Assembly: GCA_035536185.1 (NCBI GenBank)
Contig: DATLOM010000068.1
Coordinates: 1 to 60,227 of the forward strand
Origin: GCA-2861595 sp035536185
GTDB lineage: Bacteria > Actinomycetota > Acidimicrobiia > Acidimicrobiales > GCA-2861595
Direction of reading: 5' to 3'
DNA length: 60,227 nt
The position numbers and the translations under genes were made by a program. Shown piece after piece: positions 27,065 through 35,365 of this stretch (position 1 is its first letter; each line of letters starts with the position of its first letter). Below the pieces are notes generated by a model. It was given only the letters and a program-made list of their open reading frames with translations. It was not told the origin of the DNA and made no database searches.

Positions 27065-28187
27065 AGGCCAAGAAGCCGTAGGCGGCGAGCAGGGCCCACA
27101 GGGGGAACCAGGCCTTCCAGTAGTGGATGTTCCCGTAGAGGAGATGGTCGCCACGACTGCCGGGGTAGCTCAGATAGAACACCGTGGCCAGTACCGAAGT
27201 TGCCATGGCTACGGCGAACGGTCCCGAGAGCTTGTGGCGGCGGCGGACCAGGACGAAAAGGCCGAGGGGTGCCAGAAGGGCCCAGACGAACTGCCGTCCC
27301 AGAGGATCGACGGTCTGGCGCCGAGAACCGGACTTGCCCGTCACGAACACCTCGACGAAGTTGCGCGGGGCGCGTCCCAGCTCGAAGTTGGAAAGAGTCT
27401 GCTGGTTGCTCCCGGCGCCCTTCTTGCCGGGCTGCTGGCTGTACGGCGACTTCCACGGGCTGCCGTGGACGGCGGCATGGCTCGCCAGAACGAGGACGGC
27501 GATCAGAACAGCCATCGCGCCGGCCGCCAACCAGGCCCGCCACGCGCTCCGGCCGCTACGAAGCAGGGTGGCACCACCGATCAGGGCCGGGAACAAGGCA
27601 TCTACGTAGCGGGCTGCAAAGGCCATGCCGACGGCCAGCCCGAGGGCCAAACCGTGCGGCCAGCGGAGGGGCCCCGGTGAGGTGGCGACCACAAGGGTGC
27701 ACAACACCGCGACCACGGTGACCGTGGTGTTCCAGGGAACCACCATGGTGTCGAGCAGCGGGGTCGCCACGGCCAGAGCGCCGGCACACCCGAGTCCGAA
27801 GGCGGCCGAGCGTAGGCGCCCGCCGAGCACCACGACCATCACCATGGTGGCGACGAAGGCCAAGGCGTCGACCACCACGAACGGGTCGCCGCCGGGGCGC
27901 AGCTTCACGAAAGGAACCGCCAGCACGGGATACCCGAGGCCGTAGATGTAGTCAGGGCCGGCGGGCAGGTCACCGCGGGCCAGGTCCCGGGCCAGGCCCA
28001 GGTAGTGGCTTTGGTCGAAGAACCCGTACCACCCTGGAGGGTTGAGAGCGCCGGGGCGGGCCGGGTGGATGGCGTGGGCGTAGGCGAACCAGGCCAGGGC
28101 GACGGCTCCGGCGCCCGCGAGCACCAGGAGCGGCCGGGTGTCCCAGTTGAAACGCCGGCTACGGGCTCCGAAAGCCGACAGCGCCAC
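27015..28187 (-). CDS. Membrane protein, GT39-like (GT-C superfamily)
   Basis: 390 residues from GTG 28187. About nine to ten hydrophobic helices. The loop after the first helix reads YGFFDQSHYLGLARDLARGD followed by GPDYIYGLGYPVL, which matches the glycosyltransferase family 39 / ArnT-like pattern with an aspartate as the candidate catalytic base. It lies six bases downstream of the FAD-dependent oxidoreductase, so the two are probably cotranscribed. The acceptor is not known. Confidence 0.7.
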   Translation of the reverse strand: MALSAFGARSRRFNWDTRPLLVLAGAGAVALAWFAYAHAIHPARPGALNPPGWYGFFDQSHYLGLARDLARGDLPAGPDYIYGLGYPVLAVPFVKLRPGGDPFVVVDALAFVATMVMVVVLGGRLRSAAFGLGCAGALAVATPLLDTMVVPWNTTVTVVAVLCTLVVATSPGPLRWPHGLALGLAVGMAFAARYVDALFPALIGGATLLRSGRSAWRAWLAAGAMAVLIAVLVLASHAAVHGSPWKSPYSQQPGKKGAGSNQQTLSNFELGRAPRNFVEVFVTGKSGSRRQTVDPLGRQFVWALLAPLGLFVLVRRRHKLSGPFAVAMATSVLATVFYLSYPGSRGDHLLYGNIHYWKAWFPLWALLAAYGFLAFTDPLRRVEGARLTQD

Positions 28188-28193
28188 CTCGAA

Positions 28194-29750
28194 CTACTGG
28201 TCTGCCGAGCGTGCCCGAGTCTCGTTGGCGGCGGTCATGACGTCGCGAGGAATGATGGGCGCGTCGCGACCCGTGGCCCCGGTGGCCGGACCGGACGCCT
28301 TCTCCTCGTGGTACTCGGCCTCGACGTTCACGTTCCAGATGTCGTGGCTGGCGCCGAGGATGTTCTCCACGGTGAGCATGGCCGTGTACATCGAATGGTC
28401 CTGATTGTTGTAACGGTGCATGCCGTTGCGCCCAACCGGGTGCACGTTGGGCGTGTTGGCCTCCAGCCAGTCCCGCATCACCTCGACGTTGGCCTTGTAG
28501 GTGTCGTCGTACATGGGGTACGCCTTCGGCATCCGCACGACGTAGCCCGCCTCCACATGACCTGGCTCCAGGAGCCCCAAAGCCGCCAGCTCCCGCTTGC
28601 CCAGCTCGACCAGGTCCTCGTCCGGCATGGTCCACAGCCGGTCGCCCTCGAACACGAAGTACTCCAGCCCCAGGCACGTCTTGCCCTCCTTGACCAGGTA
28701 GGGCGACCACGAGCCGAAGTTCTGGATCCGGCCCAGGGAGACCTCCGGCGAGTGGACGTAGATCCAGTTGTCGGGGAACCCCTTCTCCTCGGGGACGACG
28801 AGGGCCACGGTGAGGAAGTCACGGTAAGCCAGCCCGGCGGCCGCCTCCTGAACCGCCGGCGGCGGCGGGGGGTCCATGATGGACAGCAGGGTGGAGATGG
28901 GCATCGAGGAGATCACGTCGGTGCACGGGTACTCGGCCGTCAGGCCGTCGGACTCGCCTACGACGGAGAGGGCCCGGCCCCCCTCGTGGCGGATCTTCGT
29001 GACGGCGTGCTGCATGAGCACCTTGGAACCCTGGGCCTCGACCAGATCCCGGCACCGCTCCCACATCATGCCGGGCCCGTACTTCGGGTACTGGAACTCC
29101 TCGATCAGGGTCGTGATCTGCTTCTGGTTGCGCTTGGGCATCAGCGCGTTCAGCACGGCCTTGGCCAGGGAGAGGTCCTTTATCCGCTGCGCCGCCCAGT
29201 CGGCCTGGATCTCCGTGGCGGGCACTCCCCACACCTTTTCGGTGTAGGTCTTGAAGAAGATCCGGTAGAGCCGGCTGCCGAAGCGGGCCGATACCCATCC
29301 CTCGAAGTTGGTCTGGTCCTGCGGGGGCCGCACCCTCGCCCACAGGTAGGAGAGAACACATCGCCCGGCCTCCAACACACCCAGGTTCTTGAGGGCGTTC
29401 GACGCCTTGAGCGGGTAGTCGAAGAACTTGCCGTCGTAGTAGATCCGGCTCATGCGCGGGCGCAGGAGGAAATCCTCCTCCGGGAGGATCTCGTGCCAGA
29501 GGTCCTCCACCGCCTGCACCTTGGTGAAGAAACGGTGACCGCCGATGTCGAACCGCCACCCGTCACGCTCGGGCGACCGGCTGATGCCACCGACCACGTC
29601 GTCGGCCTCGAGGACCGTGCAGGTGTGCCCCTTCTTGCCCAACTCGTATGCCGCGGTCAGGCCGGCGGGGCCGGCTCCGACAACGACCACATTGGTTCCC
29701 GTTCCGTTCCGCGCCACGGGAAGGATGATAGGGCGGAGCCCCCGGATCAC
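28194..29750 (-). CDS. FAD-dependent oxidoreductase, amine-oxidase/UDP-galactopyranose-mutase-like
   Basis: 518 residues from GTG 29750 (GTGA overlap with the upstream glycosyltransferase). The N-terminal dinucleotide fold is clear: VVVVGAGPAGLTAAYELGKK, then LEADDVVGGISRS, and DIGGHRFFTKVQAVEDLW. A C-terminal segment NGMHRYNNQDHSMYTAMLTV matches the second FAD-binding region of this superfamily. Proteins of this type are often found in actinobacterial glycan clusters and annotated as protoporphyrinogen-oxidase-like. It is longer than classical UDP-galactopyranose mutase (~380-400), so a sugar-ring mutase role is only a possibility. Confidence 0.75.
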   Translation of the reverse strand: MIRGLRPIILPVARNGTGTNVVVVGAGPAGLTAAYELGKKGHTCTVLEADDVVGGISRSPERDGWRFDIGGHRFFTKVQAVEDLWHEILPEEDFLLRPRMSRIYYDGKFFDYPLKASNALKNLGVLEAGRCVLSYLWARVRPPQDQTNFEGWVSARFGSRLYRIFFKTYTEKVWGVPATEIQADWAAQRIKDLSLAKAVLNALMPKRNQKQITTLIEEFQYPKYGPGMMWERCRDLVEAQGSKVLMQHAVTKIRHEGGRALSVVGESDGLTAEYPCTDVISSMPISTLLSIMDPPPPPAVQEAAAGLAYRDFLTVALVVPEEKGFPDNWIYVHSPEVSLGRIQNFGSWSPYLVKEGKTCLGLEYFVFEGDRLWTMPDEDLVELGKRELAALGLLEPGHVEAGYVVRMPKAYPMYDDTYKANVEVMRDWLEANTPNVHPVGRNGMHRYNNQDHSMYTAMLTVENILGASHDIWNVNVEAEYHEEKASGPATGATGRDAPIIPRDVMTAANETRARSADQ

Positions 29751-30922
29751 TCCGGGACCCTCCCCCACGTCTGGTCGGCCCCCGCCCACCTCTCCCACAC
29801 CTCGGCCGGCGAACGGCTCCGCCGGCGAGCCAGAAGTGGCCGGCCGGCCAGGGCCCGAACGAGGCCCGGGACCGCCCGGCGCCGGAGACCCGGGGGGCGG
29901 TCGGCGACGAGAGCCCGGCGGACCAGGCCGGCGGCCACACCCATCGGGGCGTTACGGGCCAGGCACAGCAGGCGGTTGCGCGCCGCCAGCGAGAGGACGG
30001 TGGGCGCCAGCGGTCCACCGGTGCTGACCCCGCCGACGTGACGGACGACGCCCGCCGGCTCGTACACGACCCGGAGACCGGCCAGCCGCGCCCGCCACGA
30101 CCAGTCCACGTCCTCGTAATAAGCGAAGAACCCGGCGGCGAACGGTCCGACCCGGTCGATCACCTCTCTGGTCGTCACGAGTGCCGCTCCGCAGGCTCCG
30201 AAGCGCTCTGCTGCCGCATCGAAGCTCCCGTCGTCGGGGCTGAGGTAACCGTGGTCGCCGGCGTGGCCCTCGGTGCTCAGGTACGACCCCGCGTTGTTGA
30301 TGAGGTGGACCTCACCGGTGACCGGCGCGGGCTCGCCGTCCACCATGAGCCGGGCGGCATCCCACTCGGGCTCCAGCTGGAGGTAGATCGGGTCAGAGCC
30401 CGATGTCCAGCGCCACGGGCCGGCCACCTCGTCGAGGACACCAACTTCCAGGCCGTGCACGCCCGGGCCGACGAGACGGGGGAGCACGTCGGTACCGTCG
30501 ATGGTGGCAGTCCGCAGCGCCCGCCCCAACAGCCGGGAGTCGGCGCCGATGCGCCGGCCCTCGTCGGGGAACCGGATCTCGGCGAAGGGCAGGGCGAACA
30601 CGAGCTTGGGCGCCACCGCGGCAACGGACCCGTCCCTCAGGGATGCGCCGGCCGAGCCCAACCAGCCGGGCTCGGCCATTGCGTCGTCGTTCAGGAGCGC
30701 GACCACATCGCCGGTGGCGGCTCGCACCCCGGCGTTCACGCCGGCCGGGAACCCGGTGTTGCGCCGGAGGGCCACGACTCGGGCCCGGTGCTGTTCGGCT
30801 ATGGCGGAAACGCCTCCACCGGCCGATCCGTTGTCGACCACGATCAGTTCGTCGCACTGCTCGGCCACGGACTCCAGGCATGCGGACAGCCAGCGGTGGG
30901 GCCGGTACGAGACGACCACCAC
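29747..30922 (-). CDS. GT2 family glycosyltransferase (rhamnosyltransferase-like)
   Basis: About 391 residues. GT2 motifs: VVVVSYRPHRWLSACLESV, LIVVDNGSAGG, RRNTGFPAGVNAGVRAATGD, ALLNDDAMAEPGWL and YYEDVDWSWRARLAGLRV with the ED catalytic motif. About 150 extra residues between the DDA and ED motifs form an inserted domain, which is unusual in length. No good initiator is seen: GTG 30922 lies at the first beta strand, and a CTG at 30940 would overlap the ppx stop. Upstream frame is antisense or out-of-frame to ppx. Predicted to extend the surface glycan. Confidence 0.8.
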   Translation of the reverse strand: MVVVSYRPHRWLSACLESVAEQCDELIVVDNGSAGGGVSAIAEQHRARVVALRRNTGFPAGVNAGVRAATGDVVALLNDDAMAEPGWLGSAGASLRDGSVAAVAPKLVFALPFAEIRFPDEGRRIGADSRLLGRALRTATIDGTDVLPRLVGPGVHGLEVGVLDEVAGPWRWTSGSDPIYLQLEPEWDAARLMVDGEPAPVTGEVHLINNAGSYLSTEGHAGDHGYLSPDDGSFDAAAERFGACGAALVTTREVIDRVGPFAAGFFAYYEDVDWSWRARLAGLRVVYEPAGVVRHVGGVSTGGPLAPTVLSLAARNRLLCLARNAPMGVAAGLVRRALVADRPPGLRRRAVPGLVRALAGRPLLARRRSRSPAEVWERWAGADQTWGRVPE

Positions 30923-30936
30923 CGACGTGCCCGGGC

Positions 30937-31863
30937 TCAGGGCGCCTCCGCGGCGGCGCCGAGCTGAGACATCACCAGCCCGTCGAGGATGTCGGACTCC
31001 GAGACCAGGCACTCGTCGAACCCGAGCTGCCGCATGATGGTCACGAGGATGGCCGACCCGCCCACGATCACGTCGGCTCGCGCCTCTTCGAGACCGGGGT
31101 TGTGCAACCGGTCGGCGTACACCTCGGTGGCAAGGGTGCGGAACACGTCCTCGGCCGCGGCCCGGGTCAGCACGAAGTGGTGAATCCGCTCGGGGTCGTA
31201 CTCCTGAAGACCGATCTCGACGGCGGCCATCGTCGTCACGGTGCCGGCCAGCCCCACCAGACGCGCGGCCTCCTTGGCCTCGGGGAGCTCTCTCTTGACG
31301 TCGTCCAGGTGGGCGCGGAGCACCGAGATCGCCTGTGACAGCTCCTCGGGCGTGGGCGGGTCCGACCTCAGGAACTTCTCGGTGAGACGAACGCATCCCA
31401 CGTCGATCGAGGTGACACCGGCCGGGGAATCGGTGCCCACCACGAACTCGGTGGAGCCGCCGCCGATGTCGACCACGAGAAAGGGGCCGTCGGCCGGGTC
31501 CAGCTCGGCGGTGGCGCCGAGAAAGGAGAGACGGCCTTCCTCGTCACCCCCCAGCAGCTCCGGTGCCACACCCAGCGCCTCCTCGGCGGCGTCGAAGAAC
31601 TGCTGGCGGTTGGATGCGTCCCTGGCCGCGGAGGTGGCCGTCACCCGGAAGGAGGCCACGCCCAGCTCGTCCATGGTGGACCGGTAGTCCCGCAGCACGG
31701 CGACGGTGCGCTCGATGGCCGCCGGGTCGAGGCGGCGGCTCCTGTCCACCCCCTCGCCGAGCCGGGTGATCTGCATCCTCCGGACCAGCGCCTTGGGGTT
31801 CCCCGCCTCCCGCACCAGCAGGCGGGTGGAGTTGGTGCCGCAGTCGATGGCCCCGACCCTCAC
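30937..31863 (-). CDS. ppx: Exopolyphosphatase / guanosine pentaphosphatase (Ppx/GppA family)
   Basis: 308 residues, the short actinobacterial form with only the two ASKHA domains. Motifs: VGAIDCGTNSTRLLV (phosphate 1), TSAARDASN, FLVVDIGGGSTEFVVG (phosphate 2), and GLAGTVTTMAAV. Acts on polyphosphate or pppGpp; the two activities cannot be separated by sequence. GTG 31863 is preceded by GGAGGAGC, a strong ribosome site. It sits downstream of the DUF501 gene, an arrangement common in Actinobacteria together with eno and ftsB. Confidence 0.92.
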   Translation of the reverse strand: MRVGAIDCGTNSTRLLVREAGNPKALVRRMQITRLGEGVDRSRRLDPAAIERTVAVLRDYRSTMDELGVASFRVTATSAARDASNRQQFFDAAEEALGVAPELLGGDEEGRLSFLGATAELDPADGPFLVVDIGGGSTEFVVGTDSPAGVTSIDVGCVRLTEKFLRSDPPTPEELSQAISVLRAHLDDVKRELPEAKEAARLVGLAGTVTTMAAVEIGLQEYDPERIHHFVLTRAAAEDVFRTLATEVYADRLHNPGLEEARADVIVGGSAILVTIMRQLGFDECLVSESDILDGLVMSQLGAAAEAP

Positions 31864-31879
31864 CGCCCGCTCCTCCGTC

Positions 31880-32314
31880 TCACGATGCTTCGAGTTGCCG
31901 GGCCACCCAGCGCCCCACCGGGTCGTCCCCGCCGGCGAGGAAATAGGCATAGTGGGCATGCAGGCACTTGACGCCCCGCCGGCAACCGCCCACCCCACCG
32001 GCCGGTCTCGGCCCCACGTGGTCGGGCGGGACGGCCGCGTCCCGCTCGGCCGCATACCGGGAGTGGGCATCGGCGAGGGCCGCAGGGTCGACCGCCGCCT
32101 CGGCGGCGCGCACGCCACCGCCGGCCTCAAGGCGGCTCACGGCATGGCGCTCGGCCTCGCCCACCAGCCAGTACAAGGTGGGCATCGGCGTGCCGTCGTG
32201 CAGCAGGGCGGCGTTGCGGATGACGACGGGCCCGCCGCCCGGCGCCCGGACCACCACCTCGAAGCCCGCCTGCGGGGATCTCCCGAGGAGGACGGTCACC
32301 GCATCGTGGTCCAT
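31880..32314 (-). CDS. DUF501 domain protein
   Basis: 144 residues. Recognised by the DUF501 pattern: VVIRNAALLHDGTPMPTLYW, then a conserved LEAGGGV, and a C-terminal segment GGVGGCRRGVKCLHAHYAYF with two cysteines and two histidines that could hold a metal. The family is found mainly in Actinobacteria next to eno, ftsB and ppx, as here, and has no established function. ATG 32314 lies four bases after the stop of the upstream gene, and its stop is 16 bases before ppx, so all three are probably cotranscribed. Confidence 0.88.
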   Translation of the reverse strand: MDHDAVTVLLGRSPQAGFEVVVRAPGGGPVVIRNAALLHDGTPMPTLYWLVGEAERHAVSRLEAGGGVRAAEAAVDPAALADAHSRYAAERDAAVPPDHVGPRPAGGVGGCRRGVKCLHAHYAYFLAGGDDPVGRWVARQLEAS

Positions 32315-32317
32315 CGA

Positions 32318-32716
32318 TCAGGAACGGCGGCGCCGGCGCCGGCGCCACCCGTAGACCAGCCCGGCCAGTGCCAGAGCAGCGAGGACCGGTCCGGCGATCT
32401 CCTTCGGTGCGGGCACCCCGAGGATGCGCAGGCCCGACTTCTCGCCCTTGTCGACCTCCCCATCCTTACTGCCGGATCCACTTGTGCGGCTCGAACCGCC
32501 GGTGGCCTTGGGGGCGACATCCTCGAGATCGGGGAAACGGGCGGCTTCGTACAGCGCCGTCGCCGTGGATGCCTCCAGCTTCGCCTCCTCGTCCCGGGCC
32601 ACGTCGAAATCGGAGACGGGCGTACCCGGCGCCGGCGATCCGGGCCCCCATGGCCGCGATGGCGGCGGCGGCGCGTCCTGCGTCTCTTCCTCGCTGGGAG
32701 GATCCGTCGGGTCCAT
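32318..32716 (-). CDS. Hypothetical protein with C-terminal transmembrane helix
   Basis: 132 residues from ATG 32716. The N-terminal half is acidic and proline-rich (MDPTDPPSEEETQDAPPPPS), followed by a Ser/Gly linker. One C-terminal helix (EIAGPVLAALALAGLVYGW) ends in a run of arginines. This is a tail-anchored topology with the bulk in the cytoplasm if the positive-inside rule is read from the terminal arginines alone, but orientation is unclear. It is first in the DUF501-ppx group and divergent from the 32747 gene across only 30 bases. Function not recognised. Confidence 0.6.
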   Translation of the reverse strand: MDPTDPPSEEETQDAPPPPSRPWGPGSPAPGTPVSDFDVARDEEAKLEASTATALYEAARFPDLEDVAPKATGGSSRTSGSGSKDGEVDKGEKSGLRILGVPAPKEIAGPVLAALALAGLVYGWRRRRRRRS

Positions 32717-32746
32717 GACCGGCACGCTACTTTCGGCCTCCTGCCG

Positions 32747-33277
32747 ATGCCGTCGCCTTCCGTCCTTCGCGCCGTGCTGGTGGCCACGGCTCTGGCGTCG
32801 GCCACGGCCGCTCACCCGTCGGCCACGGCCCAGATCCTGCCCATCGACCCGACGACGACCACGACCACGAGGGCGCCGGTCACGACCGTCCCCACCACCG
32901 CGCCCACCACCAGGGCGGCGCCGGCCACCACCACCACCGCTCCCGCGACCACCCTGGCTCCGACCACGACCAGGCCGGCCGCCGGCAGCGCCACCACCAC
33001 CACCACGACCGGCCCGGTGACGACCACCACCCTGCCGCCGCCGGCCACGGACATCGCCCCCGGGGTACCCGACCCCGACGCCGAGGCTCCCCCGGTGTCG
33101 CTCCCTCCCCTGGGTCGGGGCACGGGCACCCGCGTCAACTGGGCCGCCCTGGTCAGCCTCCTGGGGTTCGGCATCGCCTTTGCCATGCTCGTTCTGCCGG
33201 GCATCCTCCAGCGCCGGCAGCAGCAGGGCCGGCAGCAGCAGGACAGTGCCGCCGCGCGCAAGTCTCCCGGTGCCTAG
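32747..33277 (+). CDS. Secreted/membrane Thr-Pro-rich protein
   Basis: 176 residues from ATG 32747. A signal peptide (SVLRAVLVATALASATAAHP) is followed by ~90 residues dominated by Thr, Pro and Ala (runs such as TTTTTT and TTTTTLPPP), then one helix VNWAALVSLLGFGIAFAMLV near the C-terminus and a Gln/Arg-rich tail. The layout suggests a surface stalk, possibly O-mannosylated as Thr/Pro-rich actinobacterial proteins can be. Composition alone supports the strand choice, since the opposite frames are Arg/Gly runs. Function unknown. Confidence 0.6.
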   Translation: MPSPSVLRAVLVATALASATAAHPSATAQILPIDPTTTTTTRAPVTTVPTTAPTTRAAPATTTTAPATTLAPTTTRPAAGSATTTTTTGPVTTTTLPPPATDIAPGVPDPDAEAPPVSLPPLGRGTGTRVNWAALVSLLGFGIAFAMLVLPGILQRRQQQGRQQQDSAAARKSPGA

Positions 33278-33328
33278 TTGCTGGAGTCTCAGCAATCCTC
33301 TGTTCCGTTTTCAGGGGGCTCCCTGACC

Positions 33329-33565
33329 GACGAATCGTGGCCGAAGGCCCTTGATTCGTCGGAACGGAAAGATCGCGGCCCCGCAAGGGGCCGACTTCGC
33401 CTTTACTGTGAATCGTGCCGAAGGCCCTTGATTCGTCGGAACGGAAAGATCGCGGCCCCGCAGGGGCCGACTTCGCCTTTACTGTGAATCGTGGCCGAAG
33501 GCCCTTGATTCGTCGGAACGGAAAGATCTCGGCCCCGCAAGGGGTCGACTTCGCCGTTACTGTGA
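33329..33565. repeat. Three tandem 76-78-bp hairpin repeats
   Basis: Copies begin at about 33332, 33410 and 33486. Each contains GGCC-GAA-GGCC, the pair GAATC...GATTC, and a 7-bp stem CGGCCCC-GCAA-GGGGCCG (the third copy has one change). In copy 1, GACGAATC (33329-33336) pairs perfectly with GATTCGTC (33353-33360). The last copy runs over the ftsB stop codon, so the array may have begun as duplication of the ftsB 3' end. Read from the minus strand each unit is a GC hairpin followed by GATCTTTCC, terminator-like. It lies between the convergent ftsB and 32747 genes. Confidence 0.85.
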
Positions 33566-33919
33566 CCAGAAGGTGACCCCGTCCCAGACCCTGGACAGAA
33601 GGCCCTTGTCCTCGGGCTCGGGCAAGCGGCGGTTCTCCCTCCGGGGAGCAGGGCGCGACGGCAGGATGGCGTAGGCCTCCTCCCCCGGGCGCACCAGGTT
33701 GTACTGCTCACGGGCCAGGCGCTCGATCTCTGCGTCGGTGTCGAGGCGCTGCACGCGGGCGGCCAGCTTCTCGTTCTGGATGGACAGGACACTCACCCGG
33801 CGCTCGGCCAGGGCGATGCTGCGCTTCTGGGCGAGGTAGGTGCGGCTGGGGAACACGGCGACGAAGAGGACGCCGACGAGGATCACCGAAGCGACCACCC
33901 CCCAGGCCGTGCGCCTCAC
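33557..33919 (-). CDS. ftsB: Septum formation initiator family protein (FtsB/DivIC-like)
   Basis: 120 residues from GTG 33919. A short cytoplasmic start, one transmembrane helix (WGVVASVILVGVLFVAVFP), then a coiled coil (KRSIALAERRVSVLSIQNEK) and AREQYNLVRPGEEAYAILP, the FtsB/DivIC signature after the coil. It should join FtsL and FtsQ in the divisome at the division site. It follows eno with 10 bases between, the usual actinobacterial order. The stop lies in the third copy of the tandem hairpin repeat. Confidence 0.88.
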   Translation of the reverse strand: MRRTAWGVVASVILVGVLFVAVFPSRTYLAQKRSIALAERRVSVLSIQNEKLAARVQRLDTDAEIERLAREQYNLVRPGEEAYAILPSRPAPRRENRRLPEPEDKGLLSRVWDGVTFWSQ

Positions 33920-33929
33920 GCCGCCCGCC

Positions 33930-35222
33930 TCACGTCTGGAGCCCCCTGGCCGCGGCCAGCGCGGCGCCGCCGTGATAGGCGGCCCCCTCGCCGAGATCCT
34001 GCTCGATGCGCAGCAACTGGTTGTACTTGGCGACGCGCTCGCTGCGGGCCGGAGCGCCTGTCTTGATCTGGCCACAGTTGGTGGCCACGGCGAGATCGGC
34101 GATGGTCGTGTCCTCGGTCTCACCCGAGCGGTGCGACACCACCGCGGTGTACCCGGCGGTGCTCGCCAGGTGCATCGTGTCCAACGTCTCGGTGAGGCTT
34201 CCGACCTGGTTCAGCTTCACCAGGATCGAGTTGGCGACCCCCGCCGTGATGCCCCGCTGGAGACGCTGGGAGTTGGTGACGAACAGGTCGTCGCCCACCA
34301 GCTGGACACGGTGGCCCAGCTCCTCGGTGAGCAGGGCCCAACCCTTCCAGTCCTCCTCCGCCATCCCGTCCTCGATGGAGACGATGGGGTAGCGGTCGCA
34401 GAGGTCCACCCAATACCCCACCATCTCGTCGGCCGAGAGCGTGCGGCCCTCCCCTTGCAGGTCGTATACGCCGTCTCGGTACAGCTCGGTGGCCGCCGGA
34501 TCGAGGGCGATGGCCACCTCGTCGCCGGGGGTGCGGCCCGCCTTCTCTATGGCCTCCATCAACAGGACCACGGCGTCCTCGTTGTGCCCGAGGTCGGGGG
34601 CGAACCCGCCCTCGTCGCCCACGGCGGTGGCCATGCCCCGTTCCCGCAGGATGGCGGCCAGCGCGTGGTACACCTCGGTCCCCCAGCGCAGGGCCTCGGA
34701 GAACGAGGCGGCCCCGACCGGCGCCACCATGAACTCCTGCAGGTCGATGCTGTTGTCGGCGTGGGCGCCGCCGTTGAGCACGTTCATCAACGGTAGGGGC
34801 AGGACATGGGCGTTGGCGCCACCGAGGTACCGGTAGAGGGGGATCTCCAGCTCCACGGCCGCGGCCCGGGCGGCGGCCAGGGACACGGCCAGCACGGCGT
34901 TGGCGCCGAGGCGGCTCTTGTCGTCGGTGCCGTCGAGGTCGAGCAGCACGGCGTCGACGTCCCGCTGGGCCAGCGCCTCCACGCCCTCGAGAGTCTCGCG
35001 TATCTCGCCGTTGACGTAGGCCACCGCGCCCTGGACACCCTTGCCCCCGAAGCGGTCGCCGCCGTCACGTAGCTCGCAGGCCTCGAAGGAGCCGGTGGAG
35101 GCACCCGAGGGGACGCTGGCCCGCCCCTGGGCGCCTGACGACAGGAACACCTCGGCCTCCACGGTGGGGTTGCCACGGGAGTCGATGACCTCCCGGCCGA
35201 TTATGTGCTCGATCCCGCTCAC
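33930..35222 (-). CDS. eno: Enolase (phosphopyruvate hydratase)
   Basis: 430 residues from GTG 35222, the normal enolase length. Converts 2-phosphoglycerate to phosphoenolpyruvate. Motifs: REVIDSRGNPTVEAEVFL, SVPSGASTGSFEACELRD, NVLNGGAHADNSIDLQEFM, VGDEGGFAPDLGHNEDAV, the metal-binding aspartates in IALDPAATELY, VSIEDGMAEEDWKGW and LVGDDLFVTN, and SHRSGETEDTTIADLAV. It heads the eno-ftsB operon. A predicted promoter with a palindrome in the spacer and a CAA-rich leader lies upstream. Confidence 0.98.
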   Translation of the reverse strand: MSGIEHIIGREVIDSRGNPTVEAEVFLSSGAQGRASVPSGASTGSFEACELRDGGDRFGGKGVQGAVAYVNGEIRETLEGVEALAQRDVDAVLLDLDGTDDKSRLGANAVLAVSLAAARAAAVELEIPLYRYLGGANAHVLPLPLMNVLNGGAHADNSIDLQEFMVAPVGAASFSEALRWGTEVYHALAAILRERGMATAVGDEGGFAPDLGHNEDAVVLLMEAIEKAGRTPGDEVAIALDPAATELYRDGVYDLQGEGRTLSADEMVGYWVDLCDRYPIVSIEDGMAEEDWKGWALLTEELGHRVQLVGDDLFVTNSQRLQRGITAGVANSILVKLNQVGSLTETLDTMHLASTAGYTAVVSHRSGETEDTTIADLAVATNCGQIKTGAPARSERVAKYNQLLRIEQDLGEGAAYHGGAALAAARGLQT

Positions 35223-35232
35223 GTCGCTCCCG

Positions 35233-35298
35233 TGCGTTTCTGTTGTTGTTGCTGTTGTTGTTGTTGTCAAAGTTATCTGACCGGCATCGGTCAGTGAA
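35233..35298 (-). promoter_or_regulatory. Predicted eno promoter with spacer palindrome and CAA-repeat leader
   Basis: On the minus strand, TTCACT (35298-35293) and TAACTT (35275-35270) are separated by 17 bases. A perfect palindrome CTGACCG-GCAT-CGGTCAG (35277-35294, plus strand) fills that spacer, the classic place for a repressor. Transcripts starting just downstream would begin with a CAA-repeat leader (35233-35268) and reach GTG 35222 after GGGAGC. The promoter call is inference; the palindrome and repeat are seen directly. The same region is upstream of the divergent methyltransferase. Confidence 0.5.
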
Positions 35299-35365
35299 GG
35301 ACGCTGAGATTGGTCCAACGAGGTCGGCGCTCTTATCCTCGAAGCGTCCGCCGAGACGAGACCTC

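Noticed and set aside
28005..30041. Open frame of 678 codons antisense to the FAD oxidoreductase
   Set aside because: Composition is Val/Gly/His/Arg-rich without motifs, whereas the minus-strand oxidoreductase and its neighbour are clear.
33329..33565. Possible CRISPR array
   Set aside because: The three units are contiguous full-length copies with no variable spacers and no cas genes nearby.
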